64,000 bases of DNA from Scomber scombrus (GCF_963691925.1 NC_084985.1:24772876-24836875), one strand, 5' to 3'; counted from the stretch's first letter, positions 48,921-60,587 are shown. Program-made: numbers and translations. The notes: a model not told the origin generated them from the letters alone.

Positions 48921-49410
48921 AATACAGGCCAGGTGTTGTGTTGCCACTCAGAATAAAACCATGCAAGCAAACTATGTGCATATTTACAAAAGTTTAATTA
49001 ATTAACAGATTGAAACTGTCACAGAATTACTTAACTAAGTCACTTAGCACACATACTACAATAATATAATAATTTAACAGAATAGAGTTAATTACCTATA
49101 CTATATGTGATAATTTGGTAGCCAGAAGTGCCACAATTAAGTACATAGCAATTAAAAAGAAATGCTAAAGGATGGACATTTTACAAGTATTCAATTTAGG
49201 AAGAAAAATAATGCTTTGTAAAAACCAGACGGTGTGCTGCCACACAGGATATGTCCATATTTACAAAAGAACAACAGTATGTGTGTATTGATCAACAGAT
49301 TAGAGTCAAATTGCGTGTAACTAATGTGCAAATTCTACTATAATTTAGCAGAATGGAGTTAATGAACCATAATTATATGTGATAATTTGTCAGACAAATA
49401 TGTAGCAAAT
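48921..49410 (+). repeat. Diverged tandem duplication, period about 265 bp
   Basis: Copy 1 (about 48930-49140) and copy 2 (about 49200-49410) share ordered words: 'catatttacaaaag', 'aacagatt', 'tttaacagaatagagttaa' against 'tttagcagaatggagttaa', and 'tatatgtgataattt'. The similarity is strongest at the right half. It could be an old tandem duplication or subterminal repeats of the neighbouring hAT remnant. Confidence 0.6.
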
Positions 49411-49564
49411 TGCAAAGACAGAAAAGGTTGGAAATGTACTCATACTGTCTTGATAGCCTCTATTTTTGTGGTATTTTTATTTTTTTATAGCCTACCTCAC
49501 AACACCAAAGCAAATTCACTGTATGTGGGGGGGAGACTGTTTGTGATTCTGATCTGATTAGAGA

Positions 49565-50455
49565 TCACTCCATGAGGGGGCTCAGACAGAATTCATCATC
49601 ATCCACAAGATCCATCCCGGCAGTGCTCTCCCACTGTGGGGCCATGTCAAGTGCAGAGGAAGAGCTAGAACCTGCTGCAGGACATGGCTTAAATGAATAG
49701 GCAGATAAAGTGCCTAAGAGCTGCAGCACCTTAATTGGACGTTTGTACTCATAGCTCTCATTAGACTGAACAGTCTCTCTATAACACAGCATTTGAGTGT
49801 GTGAGAGAGAAAACTGCAGATTCTTCATATTAATTTATGTCTGTTGTGTTTATGCCCAGAATGGTTGTTGTTTCATCCCATTTCTGAGGGTGAATAGACT
49901 GAATAGATGATGATGAATAATTGTGTCGGTTGTGACCGGGTTATGTTTTACCTCACACATCTCCTTCGCAAACAGCCCTCCTCCTCAGTAGAAAGGTTCA
50001 GCTGTGCAGCCTTGTCCTCAAATGTATAGCAAAGGTATGGCTTGGTAGAGCTGTGTCCGTCTATTGGCTCTCTAAGCTCTTTAAGCGTGTCAATTTTATA
50101 AGCCTCATTAAGCAGCCAAGCAGCTCCGTCTGTTCCCCCTCAAAAACCCTAACAGCAGAGTGTAACTCACTAATTGTATATATTTAAAAAGTGAGGTATA
50201 GGAGGGTCTGTGGGTCACTGTACATGGAATGTAGAACATCTGCTATGTAGCAGTAGCTCACTTCACATGGTAAAGCTGTAATGCAATTTTAATTCCTCCC
50301 ACTGATCTAGGATTCTGGACACTGCAGGCTCTATTGAAAGCCAGTGTGTGGCACAGACCTTATCAGTAAAGACTTGTCCCCACAGTTTATTGTCTCACAG
50401 GCAGCCTGGTATGCCTCTGCACGCTGGTGATATAGAGAACCAATTAAAAGGTTTC
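49565..50455 (-). pseudogene. hAT-superfamily transposase remnant
   Basis: Read on the minus strand from 50455 downwards, the sequence yields ordered pieces of a hAT-like transposase in different frames. About 50385-50450 gives AYQAACETINCGDKSLL. About 50290-50379 gives THWLSIEPAVSRILDQW followed by EELKLHY, the core region of fish hAT-like (DUF4371/ZMYM-type) proteins. Then come MYSDPQTLLYLTF, then VRVFEGEQTELLGCLMRL, then EDKAAQLNLSTEEEGCL. The last piece (49565-49828) has a Tyr-rich turn, VLQLLGTLSAYSF, an acidic end and a stop. At least three frame changes and stops interrupt it, and the usual C-terminal dimerisation core is missing. It is a dead transposon. No terminal repeats were found. 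Confidence 0.6.
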
Positions 50456-50587
50456 TCTAACAAGGCAGAGGCAGAGCTTACCGCTAACTGTAGTGAGTGA
50501 CACACACAGCGGATGAGAACCTCTCCTCCCTCAGAACTGTGTGTACACCACTGTACGCTACTGTCATCACAGATGTATTATCTACAG

Positions 50588-50618
50588 TATATATATATAT
50601 ATATAGAGAGAGAGGAGA
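50588..50618 (+). repeat. Compound (TA)n(GA)n microsatellite
   Basis: A TA run of about nine units is followed by GA-rich sequence. Confidence 0.9.
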
Positions 50619-51884
50619 GGAGCAGCCTTTTCACCACCCAGGGGTTTTTGTGATAATGGTCAAAACTATTAAATTCAATTCAACAGTTTAAACCAAAGGA
50701 GAAGTGGTGTGTGTTGCTTGAATGTGCTTCTCCACCTGTCCACCATTCACTGAAGAGAGTAGGTGCATAGAGAGAGATGTGCCTCTTTGAAAGCGGTGTT
50801 AAAGGTCACCAGATATAGCAACAAAGTCACTAAGTTGTTGACAGTGCTCAACACAATCTTGGGAAACAGGGTAATTCAATGTGATTATCCACTTTGTAGT
50901 ACTTTTGACTACAGTGGCCACTGTTCAGTGAACGTTACATAGGTTCACATATTGGTCAGCCTATGTATTCAACAAACAAAACATAGTATTGCTCTTTGAT
51001 GCAAAAAATGACTGATTGACTTACTCAATGAGTAAAGAGCAGGTTGTGGTTGCCTGGTGATGGACAAGCTGGTTGATTTAACTGAAGACACTGGCTACCA
51101 ATTTACAAACTCTTTCACTTATTGTGTCCCTATTTATTGTTAAATAAATAAAATTGTTAAATCAATAACTACATTTAAATATAAGGTTCACATATAATAA
51201 CTGGCCTTCGAAAACCTTTAATACTTCAAATATATGTTTAACTATACAAATGGTACTCATACCACATATGGCACTTTAACACTTTATATGACTTTACATG
51301 TGGATCTGCATTTTTATTTGCCTAATTATTTCATGCTTCTATTGAAATGTCTCCATTCTTCTGGTTGATGGTGTCAAAATACAAACTTTGAACGATTAAG
51401 TTGATCTGAATACTTATGCTCTGTAGTCTGTACACCTTGACGACAGGTGAAGTTGTGCCTGCAACTTGACTTCAACAACTTTATATCAGGGCAGAGAAAT
51501 CTGTGTCACTGGGAATCAAATAGGGGACATCAGAGCCAGTCATCAGTTCAGATGATAATACCTTGTGTGTATCCATGCATGAAATGGCCCGCTCGTCCGT
51601 GCATTACAGGTTTATACCTGACAGTGACAGTGTGTACTTAGACAAGGGCTTAGTGCCTGTGCATGATAATGTAGTCACGGATGGGATCAGTGTCTGAGTC
51701 ACTCATGATATTCAGTGCTCATAATATGTGAGGAGGAGAGGTCTGTAGATCATCCATATGTGGCGCTACGACACTGAGAAGAAGAGTTGCTTGGAGATTC
51801 TTTTTCTCCATATGGTCACAGTTATCCAATAGCAGCAAACTTGGTTATAGTGCTTGCCTTTTCTCCAGTGTATCACACCCATGG
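50619..51884. other. Non-coding stretch, nothing recognised
   Basis: AT-rich sequence. The frame at 51447-51641 has no domain. The stretch may hold more of the hAT element upstream of its transposase, but I could not recognise it. Confidence 0.4.
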
Positions 51885-52320
51885 ATGTATAAAGATAACT
51901 GGATACAGCATTGGAGGTGGGGCCCCGTTCATTCCTATGAAAGGTGCTCAGAGGCACATGAAGCCAAAAAAAAGTTGTTCTTGTTCTACATCATTGGGCC
52001 CATAGCTAGCCAATCTGTCTACTTCTAGTTTAGCCCTCCAGCTAACTTGAATGAGGATAAAATAATTTAACTGTGCGACTCTTTTTGAATTTCGAAACCT
52101 AACTGATCAAATTCTGATAGAACAAGTCATTTTGCAAGGGTTGCAATGCTAAGAAAAATCAATCCATTGATTTACATTCGTCTCTTTCATAATGTACATC
52201 TGTGGGAAAAAGTCTTTTTGGGCCCAATAGCATCACATGACGTAATTACAGTTTGGCCGCTATGTCAAATTAGCTTCAAAGCTCTGTGTTTGTCCTGGGG
52301 GCTTGATCACACCACAAAAT
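51885..52320 (+). repeat. Probable interspersed repeat
   Basis: The phrases 'ggatgtataaagataactgg', 'ccgttcattcctatgaaagg', 'gaagccaaaaaaaagttgttc', 'ggcccatagctagccaatctg', 'gggcccaatagcatcacatgacg' and 'agtttggccgctatg' recur in teleost genomes in this order. GGGCCCA/TGGGCCC words occur near both sides. The class is unknown and the boundaries approximate. Confidence 0.45.
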
Positions 52321-55300
52321 AGAACCAAAGGTTCATCAATTGAACATTTTTTATAGAATCAATGTAGATGCAGTTAAAATTTGGGTTTTCAGTTTGGCAG
52401 TGATCTGTAAACCCAAACTCTACAACCCCATTTAAACCTGCCATTAAGTGTGACCTGTACAGATAGAGATCTATAGATACCTTATCTGGACAATGAATGG
52501 TCCACCCAGTTAATTGGCATATTGGGATGAATTGACACAATGGGCACAATTGAGAAAACAGAAACACATTTTAATACTAAGTGTAAATGCAAAAACCTGT
52601 GGATCAGATGTCCTTATCCAAAGAATGTATCCAAACACAGATCAGATGTTTAAACAAAGTGTAAATGTTGCAAGAAACCAAATGCTACACCCATGTTCCT
52701 CTATAATCTCGAGTTGTAAGAGGCAAGTTGTATTATCCAGCAGAGTGTCATAATATCCAGCAGAGTGTTTCAGCTGTGCTGTTAAAATTATTTTGGAGTG
52801 GGGAAATGTAAAATCAGGAAGCAGAAAACCGTTATGCATAAATGTCCTCCCCTGTCTCATTTCATTCTCCCCCACATGTGCACATTAATATGAAACAGTG
52901 ACTCCCAACTTATTTTACAAATCCATTATGATTTTAGCATCCTGATTCAACTTTGCATAGAGTATATTTCTTGTTCGCTGGTAGACGCTTGGGACTGTTT
53001 TACAAGTCTCCAGAGTTGTTGTGGAGTGAATGAGCCTGAGAGATTCGGTAAAAATGGTTTAAAAATATCTTCAGTCTGCTTGCACGCATGTAAAAACGGT
53101 CCCAATTAACTTAAAAAGGATGCAAAATGTAAAAACCATGGGAAAAATAGAAAATCAGAGAGGAACTGCCCTCGTCAAAGCTTGAAATGTTTGGCTGAGT
53201 TAAGAAGGCCATAATGATCAACTTGGCAGATTGCCTGGTTTATACTTAGTAGTTTTTACTTTATAGATTCCAATATGATCTTTACAGTAATGGAGGACGT
53301 TTTTTCCCCTTTCAAAAAGAAGCAAGGCTCTATTTTGTTTTAAATATTTTGTTGCTCTATAACATATGAGTCAAATGAAGAGATGAGAAGCCTGAGGGAG
53401 ATTTTTGACAGAGTAGAGCTAATGACCCATTAAGTGGAAAAGGCTGCATTTGATGTGACTGAAAGAGGAAAAGAAAGAAACATGCAAGTGCTGTTGAGAA
53501 CAGAGGCATAAGAGAGAAAGAGAGAGAGGGGGAGGGAGGGAGGGAAGGTGAAAACAATACCACAGAGCGATCATTTCCTCAACATCATCTACTTACGGAT
53601 CAGGCTCGCAGTACAAAGAGCGGCGAGGATCGGCGCAGACGCTCGGTGGATTTTTGAAATCTTGTTATCTGCTCTGTAGTTTTGATGTGTTGATGAGCTT
53701 TTTTTGACTAAGGCGGGAACGCGGCTTCCAATCCTGACGTCTTACCCCCCCCCCTCCTCTTCTAACCGACGGCGTTTAAAACAGTGTCTAACATCAAACA
53801 ATGCTCACAGCTTGTGGTAATTATCACAGCTGTGTTAACACTCCAGTGTAGTCACGTGTCACACTTGCGGTTCAGTAGAGCACCACTCGCAACAGATGAG
53901 AGAAGTCGCAGGCTCCCTGTATGGTGCTTGTGTCCACATGTGGCGATAAGCTAGCCCATGCATAAGAAATGCTGGCATGTAAAGACATTGTATGAAACTG
54001 AGAAGCTGGATTTTAATGTTTCATATTAGCATCGTTTTCGTGCCATTGCAGTTTGGATCTCTTTCAATTGTGCGATCACCCATCCATTCTGATATTATTA
54101 ACTGCAGAGTCTCAACAACCTATCAAAGCTTTCAGATAAACTAATCAAACGTTTGATGAATAATTGAATTTGTCATTGTTATCAAATGTGCAGTGGTAAA
54201 ATGTAGCAGATTTATTGAAATGGAAATTTTTCAATCACATTTTGCTCATGTGAATGATATCAGTAGGTTCCGCCACTGTATCATAGAGCTGTGTTTAAAG
54301 ATTGATGATGATAATGAGTTTAACATGTTTTAATTGTAATTCAGACCGCGCCTGTCTATTTAGATTCACCCGTCTTCACAGCGTACAGACAGACTGAGCA
54401 GCTGAGCGCTCATCCTTTGGATGCATTAGAAGTGTTATTGAAGCTAACTAACTAAAGGAAATGAAGACAAAACCTTGCTGCCCTTTTTGGTTAAGCCAAA
54501 AAAATAAATAAATCACAATTCATCTCATTTCAGAAATCATTTCATTTGAGGCTGCGGCTCGTGATCGTTTTCATTTTCTATTCATCTGTCAATTATTTTT
54601 TCCATTTTCCATTAATCTTCTAGTTTATTAAACGTAATGAATGTGAAGAAAGGGCTCAGATCCAGAACTCAAATGTCTGCTTTCATAAAACCCACTGTCT
54701 ATTATCCAAAGATATTCAGTTTACTCTACATACTATACTTTAAAACAGGGAGATCACCTTGACGTATCTTGGAATATCAATGGAATATATCAATGGTAGA
54801 GATAAAACCAGATAATATATTGTATTCTTGATAAACGACTGAAATGAATGATGATTATTGAAATGGTTGGTAAAAAAACAAGCATGTATGACTGCATGAC
54901 ATATCGACATATGGGTATGTTGCTCAAATGGAAATCTCCATTGGTTGATCTGGACATGGTTCGGTAATACAGATCTATTGGTTGATCTATTGGTCTAAGA
55001 ATTATAGCATTCTCAATAAAAATGTGCTCTAAACAGTGTACTAGACAAATTTAAGGGGAGTAAGATATTTACCAGGTAGGTCTGAAAGCGCAGTGATTAG
55101 CCAGTATTTATGCCTGGGGGGGGAAAAAACAACATTATCTTGTAAAATATGAGAACCTCGCTCACCCCTATTACCGAGGTATTTAACAAGACTAAAATAT
55201 ACGACAAAAACGTGCTTGTTTTGTAACCTTGTCCCCAATCAGTGCCTTTTTTTCTGTGCAATACTGTCACATTGTTATGTTTTAACTCTTTTAGCCTATA

Positions 55301-55768
55301 AACATTGTAAAGCATAATGGAAATCACTGCTAACAATTCAGTGAAATACACCTTTGATGAAAGGTCGGAACTGGGTTGATTTGTATTAAAGTGTGACAAG
55401 CGAAAAAAAAATAAAAAAAACACTGCTTTAATAGTCCAACTGAAATTATACATAATTGTGTTGGGCCTTCATGCCATGGCCCAAAGCACATGGCTTTTCT
55501 TTTTCTGCTGAAAGACAAGCTGCGGCCTAGCAGGGAAGATCAAGGCCTGATTTGAGTGACCTGTAACCCTTAGTATTATTTTGTTTTGCTGTTGCTTTGA
55601 CTCTATGAGTCTTTGTTAACAGTTGCCATAGTGATATGCTGAACTGTTTCCGTTAGCCCGCCTGGGCTCGTGTACTGTGTTTTGCAAGGGAAAGAGACGT
55701 GAGTCCGTCAGTTTGAACCCCCCACGCTCCTGAGCACCCCACTCACACGCACACCCTTTTCTCCATTT

Positions 55769-55769
<1 letters not shown>
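52321..55769. other. Non-coding stretch with GC-rich segment 53510-53780
   Basis: Most is AT-rich without domain-bearing frames. A GA-rich tract (53510-53548) leads into a CpG-containing segment (53600-53660, 'gagcggcgaggatcggcgcag') and a run of about ten C at 53745-53754. This could be a promoter or 5' untranslated exon, but there is no ATG with a convincing frame or donor. An A/T-rich run lies at 55400-55425. Confidence 0.35.

Positions 55770-55856
<87 letters not shown>
55770..55856 (+). repeat. Long uninterrupted (CA)n microsatellite, about 87 bp
   Basis: Roughly 43 CA units occur without interruption. Open frames through it (poly-HT on plus, poly-CV on minus) are translations of the repeat. 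Perfect tracts of this length are usually highly polymorphic. Confidence 0.98.
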
Positions 55857-55859
<3 letters not shown>

Positions 55860-56114
55860 TCTATTTGTACAGTCATACACATCTGTTGTTGCTTGTCTAT
55901 TAGTTATAGTGGTCGCACAATTTACAACTATTCATTGATTAACTTGTTAATTAATCATTTGTTAATAAATTGTTTTAGCTTTAAAGAGAAGTGTTTTTGT
56001 GATCACCAACATTATATTTTTCCCTATGAAAGGACTAGTTAAAACATAATGGTTTCACTGTAGTGAGACCATTATTAGTACCAGTTCCAACATTTGTTAA
56101 TGTCACCATGGTTT
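55857..56114. other. Short AT-rich non-coding stretch
   Basis: The segment 55925-55975 is dominated by TTAATTAA-type words. Nothing else was recognised. Confidence 0.5.
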
Positions 56115-56480
56115 TTCTTTTTTGTCAAAGTATTGATAAAAATTAAGGAAAAGTGTGCAGGACTGTACGCTACAGGAAGTCTTTCCTGCCATCTGCCATC
56201 AGACTGTTTAATGTGCTGAAGTAATGACTGGTTTAATTTTAGACTGTGTGCTGTGTACAAAGGTTTTTTTTCATGTGTTATATCTTTTATCACTGCAGTG
56301 CAACTTTATTGGGGTATTTTATTGTTATTTTTTTACAACTTTTGGGTATTTGTAGTAGTTAGTTTTTTGGTTTTTCCTTTGAATAGTTGAAGATGTGTTT
56401 CTATGTGAGTGTAAGTGTGGATGTAGCTGTTATAAACCAAGCAATTTCCTGTGAAGGATCACTAAAGTATCTCAGACATG
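56115..56480 (+). mobile_element. LINE 3' end, truncated
   Basis: The plus strand at about 56153-56220 reads VCRTVRYRKSFLPSAIRLFN followed by three residues and a stop. This is the C-terminal phrase of fish Rex/CR1-type LINE polyproteins (R.SFLPSAIRLFN). A T-rich 3' untranslated part follows, ending in 'aatttcctgtgaaggatcac', 'taaagtatctcag', a decayed form of the usual AATTTCCC...GGGATTAATAAAGTATCT terminus. The 5' side is missing. Confidence 0.7.
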
Positions 56481-56856
56481 CGTCTTTCTGTCTCTGCTGT
56501 GTCTTGTGTGATTGAAATTAGCTGGCAAACTAACAATGTTTCATCACCAGAACAGAGACAATAATGGGAATAAATATATCTGCATACAACAGTACCTGCT
56601 TATCTTGTTCATGGTTTGAAGCCATGGATATCGCAGCTGTTATACGAGGGTGGGGCAAGTTTGCTGACGCTAGCTTGACATTGATGCTCAGACACCAGGT
56701 AGCTGAGTTAAGGTGGGTCACACCCTGTCACATCAAGATGTTCAGGACAATACTAACTCACTGAAAATAAAAGCTTTGCGTTTAACTAAATGTGTGTATT
56801 TTGTTCTCGTGTTGCTCATAGTCTATTTGTTTGTTTGTGTCACAAAGGCTCTATAC

Positions 56857-57057
56857 CAGTGATCGCAAACCCTGCTTTTGGAGATCTCCTGCCTGGCATG
56901 TTTTAGGTATCTCCCCACTCTAACATACCTGATTCTAATTATTAACTCATTATCAAGCAGCTGAAGCTTGTTAAGGTCTAGGTAACAAGTTCATTATTAG
57001 AATCAAGTGTGTTAGAGAGCGGCAGGAGTTGTCCAGAAGCAGATTTGGTGACCACTG
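56857..57057. mobile_element. Palindromic MITE, about 201 bp
   Basis: It begins CAGTGATCGCAAACCCTGC and ends GGTGACCACTG, whose reverse complement is CAGTGGTCACC. The arms continue to match: 'ctctaacatacctgattctaat' on the left corresponds to the reverse complement of 'attagaatcaagtgtgttagag' on the right. This is a well-known teleost foldback family (CAGTGGTTCNCAAACC...AACACACCTGATTC). No convincing target duplication is visible. It is non-coding. Confidence 0.8.
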
Positions 57058-57127
57058 TTTTGATTACTGACCAACAGCAGCCTCGCTGTTCCATCAGCTA
57101 ACTGTTAAAAGGATGCTAAGTGGGACG

Positions 57128-57230
57128 CCCTCTTAGCCCGGTGGTTAGTACGCAGACATTATAATTGCAAGGTCCCTGTTTAGAGTCCAGCATCAGACCT
57201 TTGTTGCATGTACTGTTCCTGTCTTCTGTA
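57128..57230 (+). mobile_element. Decayed tRNA-derived SINE, 5' part
   Basis: 'ttagcccggtggttagtacg' resembles an A-box region (GTGGTTAGNNC), 'gtttagagtcc' at 57178-57188 a decayed B box, and 'agacctttgttgcatgta' the downstream constant phrase seen in the SINE at 63405-63570 ('ggacctttgttacatgtc' on its strand). The tail is absent, and it is too decayed to be a tRNA gene. Confidence 0.55.
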
Positions 57231-59439
57231 TACAATTGCCCTTTCCAAACAGCTCTTGTCATTCATTTGCATTTCTTGCTCGTCTTTTATGTGAATGTGA
57301 TGCATTCAGAACTTTTGATGAGTTCCTGACCACACACATCTGACCTTTACCTGATTCTCCTATTCAGAATCCCAAAGATTCAGTAATAAATCCTGCGTTA
57401 TTTCTACAGCTTTTTTTAAAAAAAAGCGACTTTCCTGTGTGCCTTTTAAACCAAAAAAAACCTCATTATGTTACAACAAAGCAAAGACGTAAAAGGTGCG
57501 ATACTGCAGAAGGCATCGGTGTTTAAAAGCATCAGCTGAAATGTCATTAACGCATACTGGTGGCTCAGACTTGTCGGAGGATTTCCGTCTTCTCCTTAAG
57601 CCTGAATAGATAGCATTTCACAGAGGCAAAGGTAATCATGTGGAATGGAATCACATGTGGGACTAAAATAAAAAGAAGGGGAAAAAAGGACTGATGAGAG
57701 GAAGATATTTTGGGCAGAGAGAAGGGGAGAAGAGCAAAGGGGTGCATCACAGAGAGAAAAAGGGGAAGACGATGGATTGAACATGAGAAGATAATGAGGA
57801 ATGAAATACTGTTCAACAAAATGTCATCTCTCAGACAGTGGTCTGGGGAGCGTTGCTGCCATTTCAGTGAGATTGTTACTAGAGATGAATTTCACCTACA
57901 AAGACATCAATTCCTCCGGTGCAGCATTTCCTGGATTTTGCTGCGATAGAAGCAGGCTTTGAAAACCTGCCTTTGAAAGCGGACAGAGTGTCAGCCCCAA
58001 TGAGGCTGCTCTGGCATTGAGATGAAGGTTGAATAGGAAGAGGGTGCACATATCTTTAGATCAAGACTGCTTGCTATGAACATTTCTTATTAGTACAGAT
58101 ATTCAGATCTCAAAGGAGAGAAAGAGGGGGAAAAATGCCACTGTGGCTTTGCTATGTTCCATCACAGCTGCCTGTGGTAAAACTGATCAACCAAAACACA
58201 CAGATAATTTGCTTCAGCTATAAGGAAAAGGTTATCTGTGACTGGTTAACCAGGATTATTGAAGCTGTGTTTTTCTACAGGCTCATGTTTTTGAGGCGAT
58301 ACCTTAAAGAGTTTTTTAGCACAGATGTTATTTCCTGAGTGGTTTGGCAGTATTAGTTTTGAAGGTAGAAAGGTCAATAGATGTTAGAGGTCTGAGAGAA
58401 ACCATCAATTAAAGGTAGCAAAGTACTATTCCTTCTGTGACTTTGAAAGTAGGACAAAACTTTGTACAAACAAAGCAAAGTCAGCAAAAGGTCCAGGAAG
58501 GCACACAGACTGTCAGATTTTAAAAGCTGAGATATTCCAGTTTAAAAGCGGAGGTCAAATAACTGTGGTTTGTCTTCACTAGCGGTAAGTAGGAAGAGAT
58601 TACAAGCAAAAATGACAGGCTGACTTCGGAGAGAAACAGGGTCTTCCACCAACACAGCGGGGGAATTGGAGAACACCTCATAGGCGCCATCATGTCACGT
58701 CCCTGTAATATCGCTTATATGCTTTTCTGTAAAACTCTGTGACCTTCTATTAGCAGGTAATCTTCTGAAAATATGAAAAGTGTGGCAAAATGTAATGCAG
58801 GGTCACATCTTAGCAGGGTGCAATTATTTTCACACTACTTGAATTTGCAATAAAACATTGTGAAGGACACTTCAATGACACCTTTGCTTTTACATTGACA
58901 CAGAGAGGGACTCAACCATAGAAGAAGAGGAAGTTATTCCTCCGCTATATTTGAGAGGCCAGAGAGAGATCAAAATACAAAAAAAAAGGTAATTAGTTAA
59001 AATTAAGCATCATCAAATCTCTGTATCATTTATAAAATCATTTTTCTCTCTTCCATCCATAATTTAAATTCTAATTAAAATGCTTCAACAGTGACACCTG
59101 CAGGGCAGAAAGGGCAGTTTGTGTGAAGCGGTGAGAGAAAAGCCGGGCTCCTACTATCCTCGTCTCATATCGATTTAATGTACTTCATTTTTTTCATTCT
59201 AATCTTTTATTGGCCAAAACACCTAAAATGACCCCCAACAGAGGACGTCCTCCCTAACCAATCAATAACCAGATTACAACACACATGTTGATCAAATGAA
59301 AGTTTCCAAATGTTATCTTCAGTTCTCTACCACTGTATTGTACATTAGTGTGACAAACTGGTGGTAAAGCAATTGATTTGTATCTCAGAGTAGCATATGA
59401 GAAATTCAATTATAACGTGCAAATTGCAAATCTTTTTAA
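57231..59439. other. Non-coding stretch, nothing recognised
   Basis: A purine-rich tract lies at 57670-57790. Open frames at 57565-57819 (minus), 57710-57949 (plus) and 58135-58338 (plus) lack domains. No RNA gene or delimitable repeat was found. Confidence 0.45.
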
Positions 59440-59565
59440 CAGTAGAAATGTGCGATACTGTGCGATAAGTTTGTGTGTATGTATCTGTTTGAATGTTGAG
59501 ATGCCCTCTCCTGAAACTGCAACCAAATCTACCTTCGGGTATTAATGAAGTTACCTTGACCTGAG
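59440..59565 (+). mobile_element. LINE 3' terminal fragment
   Basis: 'ctgcaaccaaatctaccttc' followed by 'gggtattaatgaagttacct' at 59517-59556 is a decayed form of the LINE terminus CTGCAACCCAATTTCCCTC...GGGATTAATAAAGTT. Only the extreme 3' end is present. Confidence 0.5.
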
Positions 59566-59849
59566 AAATGTTGTTTCCAGATTTACGTTTGCCTTTTTTA
59601 ATTGAGTAGTAGATATCAATCGAACAATAGCTACCATGTAAGGAAACAAAACTGTTAGCTTGTTGTAGCAGCCCTGAAAGTTGTTGAGGACTGTTGTTAA
59701 GCTAATGAATGATTTGCACTGTCCTCGGGCCTTGCTGCCTCAGCTGTTTGGGCTGGACTCACAGCAGGAGTAAGGTGGCGTGCGGCTGTCTGATGTGCTG
59801 CTGCTCTTAAGTGAACTCCTCTCAACAATGTAAAGTTAACAACAACCAG

Positions 59850-60130
59850 GAATATTATACTTTAACGTCCTCTGAGAGGCAATTTACGGTACAGCACAGA
59901 ACATATAGACACATTAAAAGCACATCAGATGAACAAAAACATTAATAGTCCAAGATCATCTACAGCAGCCATTATAAATACCAGGCAGGCATTATAATAC
60001 ACTCCAGCCAGGCATTCCAAGTGCAATAACTGTACAAACAATTCTAATAAAAATAATAGATAGATGGTAAGTATACTGCACTTCCCCCTATATATCAATG
60101 TATTCCATATCCCCACATTCCATCCATGTA
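59850..60130 (-). mobile_element. Possible LINE 3' untranslated end, minus strand
   Basis: On the reverse strand it runs through 'tgtttgtacagttattgcac' to 'ctgtaccgtaaattgcctct' and 'cagaggacgttaaagtataa', which resembles the 3' untranslated region and terminus of a fish LINE (…AATTNCCTC…GGGANTAATAAAGTAT). It has the same orientation as the reverse-transcriptase fragment at 60880-61400. The match is loose. Confidence 0.35.
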
Positions 60131-60235
60131 TTTCCCCAGACTCCCCATGGCTACCACATCTTGTTTAATTGAGTTTTTGCTCTGTTGGTTCTGATCTCGA
60201 GCTCTCTATAGACCCTTTCATGGCCTAAGTCACTG

Positions 60236-60243
60236 TGACGTCA
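60236..60243 (+). promoter_or_regulatory. Palindromic CRE (TGACGTCA)
   Basis: A perfect CREB/ATF site, extended to GTGACGTCAC (60235-60244), lies 53 bp upstream of the THAP start codon. Its position fits a proximal promoter element. Equally, such sites occur near the ends of some fish DNA transposons, so the link to transcription is inference. Confidence 0.45.
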
Positions 60244-60296
60244 CAACGTTAGCTGGAGGCAAAACAAAGGTAAGCTTGAGGCGAACACCTGCGAAA

Positions 60297-60477
60297 ATGT
60301 CGTCTTGCTGTGTTTTTGGGTGCCAAAACCGCAAAAGCAAAAACACAAACTTAACGTTTTATCGCATACCAGAAACTGCCAGTCGTAGACTACTTTGGTT
60401 GAACGTGATTAGACGGAAGGATTGGACTGAAAGTATAATCAACAACGCTCGTGTTTGCAGCGCACACTTCATATCAG
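60297..60477 (+). CDS. THAP zinc-finger domain, first coding exon
   Basis: The exon encodes the N-terminus of a THAP-domain protein, a C2CH zinc-coordinating DNA-binding module. Visible ligands are C4 (or C5) and C9 (C-x4-C), then C54 and H57 (C-x2-H). Family landmarks are also present: TFYRIP (P25), W34, W43 and ARVCSAHF followed by ISG. The ATG at 60297 starts directly before the first cysteine, the normal THAP position. The open frame upstream has no ATG. The exon ends at TCAG|GTAAGA (60477/60478), a near-consensus phase-1 donor placed right after C-x2-H-F, where THAP genes usually have an intron. No downstream exon was recognised before the window end. THAP domains occur in cellular regulators and in P-element/Kolobok-type transposases, so this may be a host gene, a domesticated transposase or an isolated relic. 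No frameshift or stop interrupts it. Confidence 0.8.
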
Positions 60478-60587
60478 GTAAGATTAATATGTAATGCATC
60501 ATCAGTTTCAGCCTGGATAACGTCATGGGTTAGACTAAATTGTGACTGAAATTACGTTAAGTTAATCATTATTTGGGGCTGCAGTAG

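Noticed and set aside
55616..56042. Frames with poly-CV (minus) and poly-HT (plus)
   Set aside because: They are translations of the CA microsatellite.
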